From positions 1 through 43,870 of the forward strand of contig CAZZHG010000036.1 in the NCBI GenBank assembly GCA_964653655.1: a DNA stretch of 43,870 nt, written 5' to 3'. A program made the position numbers and the translations under genes. Position 1 is the stretch's first letter; every line of letters starts with the position of its first letter. This document shows positions 41,229 through 43,870 of this stretch, piece by piece. This DNA is from CAZZHG01 sp964653655 (GTDB lineage: Bacteria > Bdellovibrionota > FAC87 > UBA2466). The notes under the pieces were generated by a model. That model worked only from the letters and a program-made list of their open reading frames with translations. It was not told the origin of the DNA and ran no database searches.

Positions 41229-42548
41229 GTGGCACCAACCGCACTCCCCGATGTTTATGAGATCACCGAAAGCCGGCTGAAGGGCTGGTTCGGGTCCCGA
41301 TTTGCGGGCAAAAGATGGTGTCTCGCCGTTTCCGGCGGGCTCGACTCCATGGCGCTCGTGCGCGCGGTCACGCGCTTTGTTCCCGGCGAGAGAATTTGTC
41401 TCGCCCACTTCAATCACAAACTGAGAGCGGATGCCTCCGACGGCGACGAGGCCTTCGTGCGCGAGACGGCGGCGCGGCTGGGAGCGGCCTTCAAGCTCGG
41501 ACTGGGTTCGGGGAAGGATGCCTCCGAGGAAGCTTTACGCAATGAACGGCGGGCGTTTCTGCGTGGCGCGGGCTCCGAGTGGGGAGCGGAGGCGATCCTC
41601 ACCGCTCACCACGGCTCCGATCAGTTCGAAACGTTTCTGATGCGAGTCCTTCGGGGCGCGGGACTCGACGGCCTCGGCGGCATCCGGCCGAATCACGGCG
41701 GTTTCGCGCGGCCTTTCCTGGGGATTTCGAGAGCGGCGCTGGAGGAGTTCGCCCGCGCCACGGAGATCGAGTACCGCGACGATCACACCAACGCCACCGA
41801 TCGCTACTTGCGCAACCGTGTGCGCCGTTCCCTCGTTCCCGCCTTCCACGCTTTGTCGTCGGAGTTCGGAGGGGAGGAGGCCTTCCTCTCGCGCTTTTCC
41901 GAGACCATCGACGAGATTCAGGCCGCCGCCCATTGGCTCGGCGGGGAGACCGACCGGCTCTTCGATCGGCTGGTGGTGCCGACGCCGCTATGGCTTCGCG
42001 TACGGCGCGAGGAGCTGCTGGGACTCTCCTCTCTTTGGCCGTCGCGCCTCGTGGGAAGAGTGGGCGCGGAGCTAGGGGTGGCCGCGACGACGCGCGCGCA
42101 GCGGGAGAGAGTGCTCGGCGCGGTTCAGGAAGGCGGGAAGTTCGAGCTGGCCGGCGGCGTGCGCGGAGAGGTCTCCTGCGGCGAGGTTTTCTTCTTCCGT
42201 CCCGGCAAATCCCTTTCGTCGCCGTGTCTCGAAAGAAGCGGAAATCGATTGAACTGCGCGCCGCTCGGATGGACCGCGAAGGCGAACGAAGGTTGGCTCG
42301 ACGGAAAACGCGTGCGGTTCTTCGAGCCCGGCGACCGGTTCGAGGGCAAGAAGCTCAAGGAATGGTGGCTGGAACGGCGCATCCCCGCGCCGGAACGAGC
42401 CCTTATCCCGCTCGTCGCCGTGGACGGCGGATCCGAAGTCATGTGGATTTTTCCACAATTGGACGGCGGACTCCGATCCGAGGCCATGGATTTCCCCTTC
42501 AGTTTCCTTTCGCCGCGCCGCAATTCCCCCGTGGTTCCAGCCCCTTAG
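41229..42548 (+). CDS. tilS: tRNA(Ile)-lysidine synthase TilS
   Basis: This enzyme puts lysidine on C34 of the CAU-anticodon tRNA-Ile2 so that it reads AUA. The N-terminal PP-loop ATPase motif is SGGLDS (35-40), followed by LAHFNHKLRADASDGDEAFV near 59 and AILTAHHGSDQFETFLMR near 122. The RNRVRRSLVPAF segment near 195 is family-typical. The C-terminal part (about 350-430) corresponds to the TilS tRNA-recognition domain (RVRFFEPGDRFEGKKLKEWW). The length of 439 residues is normal. The start is GTG 41229 with a weak AGG upstream. ftsH follows after 139 bases, an arrangement common in bacteria. Confidence 0.95.
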   Translation: MAPTALPDVYEITESRLKGWFGSRFAGKRWCLAVSGGLDSMALVRAVTRFVPGERICLAHFNHKLRADASDGDEAFVRETAARLGAAFKLGLGSGKDASEEALRNERRAFLRGAGSEWGAEAILTAHHGSDQFETFLMRVLRGAGLDGLGGIRPNHGGFARPFLGISRAALEEFARATEIEYRDDHTNATDRYLRNRVRRSLVPAFHALSSEFGGEEAFLSRFSETIDEIQAAAHWLGGETDRLFDRLVVPTPLWLRVRREELLGLSSLWPSRLVGRVGAELGVAATTRAQRERVLGAVQEGGKFELAGGVRGEVSCGEVFFFRPGKSLSSPCLERSGNRLNCAPLGWTAKANEGWLDGKRVRFFEPGDRFEGKKLKEWWLERRIPAPERALIPLVAVDGGSEVMWIFPQLDGGLRSEAMDFPFSFLSPRRNSPVVPAP

Positions 42549-42687
42549 TCTTCGGGGCTAAGCCCCCTTAAGCTTTCCTCGCAGGCTCCCGAAGCGAAAC
42601 ATAGACGCTATCCCCAATGATTCGCCGGTCTGGCAGGTACGCCGGCCGTCGAAGCTTGGAGGCTGGCGTGGGAGACACCCGCCACTT

Positions 42688-43870
<1,183 letters not shown>

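Overview
The window reads as one continuous stretch of a GC-rich (roughly 60 percent) Gram-negative bacterial chromosome. Lipopolysaccharide core genes (Kdo transferase, a GT9 heptosyltransferase), a porin, a second putative outer-membrane barrel and a lipoprotein with a clear lipobox show an outer membrane. Many long exported proteins, delta-60 repeats, non-ATG starts and a receiver-less sigma-54 activator recall Bdellovibrionota or related former Deltaproteobacteria. That placement is inferred from gene content, not proven. I see no transposase, integrase, CRISPR array, prophage or rRNA gene.

Layout. 1-6342 (minus) is the first 2114 codons of a giant exported protein that leaves the window on the left: Gly-rich N-terminus, two fibronectin-III-like domains, seven delta-60 repeats, Thr-Pro repeats and Cys-rich modules. 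6734-6809 is a CAU-anticodon tRNA whose anticodon loop is overlapped antisense by a DUF707 gene. Two SAM methyltransferases follow (7762-9551). 9624-12950 (minus) encodes an unusual exported P-loop protein. A hairpin-rich gap (about 13085-13306) precedes a small exported protein, then a GT4 glycosyltransferase. 15231-18589 is a complete riboflavin operon ribD-ribE-ribBA-ribH, closed by a perfect 26-bp inverted repeat. 18650-21781 (minus) encodes an exported 1043-residue protein with a candidate caspase-fold His/Cys pair.

22065-25688 holds an exported protein, a barrel, a sigma-54 activator, rpmB and a DUF218 protein. 25924-26961 is a porin with a textbook terminator, followed by a double zinc-ribbon protein. 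27663-29965 has an ECF-type sigma factor downstream of a lipoprotein combining HExxH with FG-GAP repeats. 30162-31646 is a helical-repeat regulator with two DNA-binding-like domains. 31716-33099 groups a SCO1/SenC thioredoxin-fold protein with two small exported Cys-rich proteins. 33318-37359 (minus) is argS, a GT9 heptosyltransferase and waaA, translationally coupled through ATGA overlaps. 38827-43870 (plus) runs through an exported coiled-coil protein, an inositol-monophosphatase-like enzyme, a GYF-like membrane protein, tilS and the start of ftsH.

Housekeeping blocks (riboflavin, LPS core, argS, tilS-ftsH, rpmB) thus alternate with long, poorly characterised exported proteins. The best candidates for new biology are the exported P-loop protein, the exported caspase-fold candidate, the giant modular protein, the SCO1-linked Cys-rich pair and the structured non-coding region near 13.2 kb.
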